From assembly GCA_900551895.1 (NCBI GenBank), contig URXX01000024.1:1-6946 (forward strand): a stretch of 6,946 bases of DNA, given 5' to 3'. Position numbers and translations under genes: made by a program. The notes under the pieces were generated by a model. The model saw nothing but the letters and a program-made list of their open reading frames with translations, was not told the DNA's origin and made no database searches. This document shows, one piece after another, positions 6,077 to 6,946 of the stretch (position 1 is the stretch's first letter; the number at the start of each line of letters is the position of its first letter). The DNA comes from an uncultured Lachnospiraceae bacterium (lineage in GTDB: Bacteria > Bacillota > Clostridia > Lachnospirales > Lachnospiraceae).

Positions 6077-6120
6077 AATAATTGAGTAAATATTTTTATT
6101 TGCAGATAGGAAGTGATTAT

Positions 6121-6858
6121 ATGAAGATTGAAAAACTAAATGATAACCAAATTCGTTGTACGCTGACGCGTGCTGATTTAGCCGAACGCGAACTCAAACT
6201 AAGCGAGTTGGCTTATGGAACAGAAAAAGCAAAATCACTTTTCCAAGATATGATGCAACAGGCAGCCTTTGAATTCGGATTTGAGGCGGACGACACTCCT
6301 CTTATGATCGAGGCAATTCCGGCCTCCGCTGATACAATCGTACTTATTATTACTAAAGTGGACGATCCGGAGGAACTTGATACCCGTTTTTCTAAATTTG
6401 CCCCTTCAGCATCGGGCGGAACAACCGGCAAAATGCAGAATGTTTTAGATAAATTAGAAGGTGCGGAAGAATTTCTTGATTTGCTCGGCAAAGTAAAGAA
6501 AGCAGTTTCCGAAAAACCTGAAATAGAAGCGCCAAAGACCACCGCCCCTAAAAGAAATACAAAGAAGGACGTGCGTCTGTTTACATTTGCTACATTAGAT
6601 AATGTAATCGAGGCTTCCCACCTGCTTGCAACAATGTATACCGGTGCAAACACTTTATATAAAGATCCGAAAGATGACCTTTACATTTTAGTCCTTTCAC
6701 AATCTGAGCATTCGCCGATTGACTATAACAAGATTTGCAATATGCTCTCAGAATACGGCTCTTTTGAGAAAACCGGCAGCGCAACTTTAGCATATCTTGA
6801 GGAACATTGTGATATTATTATCGGCGGGAATGCCATGCAGCAGTTAGCACTTATTTAA
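6121..6858 (+). CDS. mecA: MecA-family adaptor protein for the ClpC protease
   Basis: This 245-residue cytosolic adaptor should capture substrates and activate the ClpC AAA+ unfoldase for degradation by ClpP. The N-terminal substrate-binding domain spans about residues 1-85 and opens MKIEKLNDNQIRCTLTRADL, as is typical. A charged, low-complexity linker follows (about 86-149, with EIEAPKTTAPKRNTKKD). The C-terminal ClpC-binding domain is about 150-245, beginning RLFTFATLDNVIEASHLL and containing LYILVL. It is somewhat longer than the 218-residue B. subtilis MecA, mostly in the linker. ATG 6121 is chosen over the in-frame TTG at 6082 because it has AGGAAGTGA upstream and the family N-terminus begins there; the TTG also lies at the predicted transcription start. 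In Bacillus MecA targets ComK. The window shows no comK, so a general proteolysis role is the safer reading. Confidence 0.93.
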   Translation: MKIEKLNDNQIRCTLTRADLAERELKLSELAYGTEKAKSLFQDMMQQAAFEFGFEADDTPLMIEAIPASADTIVLIITKVDDPEELDTRFSKFAPSASGGTTGKMQNVLDKLEGAEEFLDLLGKVKKAVSEKPEIEAPKTTAPKRNTKKDVRLFTFATLDNVIEASHLLATMYTGANTLYKDPKDDLYILVLSQSEHSPIDYNKICNMLSEYGSFEKTGSATLAYLEEHCDIIIGGNAMQQLALI

Positions 6859-6872
6859 TTTAAAACAACAAA

Positions 6873-6923
6873 GGGGCTGTCGCTTTAACGATTAGTAAAT
6901 CGTGAAGCGGCAGCTTCCTTTTT
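6873..6923 (+). terminator. Rho-independent terminator after mecA
   Basis: A long hairpin pairs 6873-6893 with 6898-6917 around the loop AGTA: ACGATT/AATCGT inside, CGCTTT/GAAGCG (one G-U) in the middle, and GGGGCTG with CAGCTTC outside (two G-U). One base (6887) is bulged. Five T follow (6919-6923). It starts 15 bases after the stop codon. The 5' arm begins GGGGCTGTCGC, identical to the left-end terminator. Confidence 0.88.
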
Positions 6924-6946
6924 CCCGATTTTCTCTATATAATTGC

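Larger units (their letters stand above)
5676..6120. other. Divergent intergenic region between the 73-residue gene and mecA
   Basis: This 445-base AT-rich stretch holds one leftward promoter (5735-5762) and two candidate rightward promoters (5990-6017 and 6048-6076). The first two share a 19-base motif in opposite orientation (5753-5771 and 5981-5999). A 6-bp inverted repeat TATGGC/GCCATA (5701-5722) lies in the leader of the 73-residue gene. On the minus strand AAGGAGGGATAT precedes an 8-codon reading frame (5913-5939). I see no longer gene, no tRNA and no known riboswitch here. Confidence 0.7.

Noticed and set aside
6213..6793. Open frames on the minus strand opposite mecA
   Set aside because: They lie antisense to a well-conserved MecA sequence, show no recognisable domain and have no supporting ribosome binding site that I could see.

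Overview
The window looks like chromosomal DNA of a low-GC, Gram-positive anaerobe in the Clostridia, most likely a Lachnospiraceae member. The support is the AT-rich sequence, strong AGGAGG-type ribosome binding sites, a MecA adaptor, the Sua5/Upp/ComEB gene order and a SleL-like GH18 enzyme beside a CwlD-like amidase. I cannot name a genus. No phage, insertion sequence, CRISPR, tRNA or rRNA signal is visible.

Layout: six genes lie on the minus strand and one on the plus strand. Reading leftward from the middle, a 73-residue protein of unknown function (5454-5675) comes first. It is followed by an apparent five-gene transcription unit: a membrane-anchored SH3b/GH18 protein (3528-5339), an N-acetylmuramoyl-L-alanine amidase (2799-3473), a Sua5-type threonylcarbamoyl-AMP synthase fused to a low-molecular-weight phosphatase-like domain (1232-2752), uracil phosphoribosyltransferase upp (586-1215) and a dCMP deaminase of the ComEB type (81-569). 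A strong terminator at 35-73 ends the unit. To the right, a 445-base divergent intergenic region leads to mecA (6121-6858), which has its own terminator at 6873-6923.

How the genes fit together: the left half is a housekeeping cluster for tRNA t6A modification and pyrimidine salvage, resembling the ywlC-ywlE-upp neighbourhood of Bacillus subtilis with YwlC and a YwlE-like domain fused in one chain. The two upstream genes encode cell-wall hydrolases that would cut glycan strands and release stem peptides. MecA supplies substrates to the ClpC protease.

Most interesting points: (1) the phosphatase-like domain fused to Sua5 has Ser for both P-loop cysteines and lacks the general-acid Asp, so it looks like a pseudophosphatase; (2) the 18-bp hairpin between the GH18 and amidase genes contains the amidase Shine-Dalgarno sequence, and its U-run merges into a TTG start codon; (3) the Sua5 gene lacks a Shine-Dalgarno sequence, and an extended -10 element ends seven bases before its ATG, suggesting a leaderless mRNA; (4) the divergent promoters of the 73-residue gene and mecA share a 19-base motif (16 of 19 identical) that includes the -35 hexamer.
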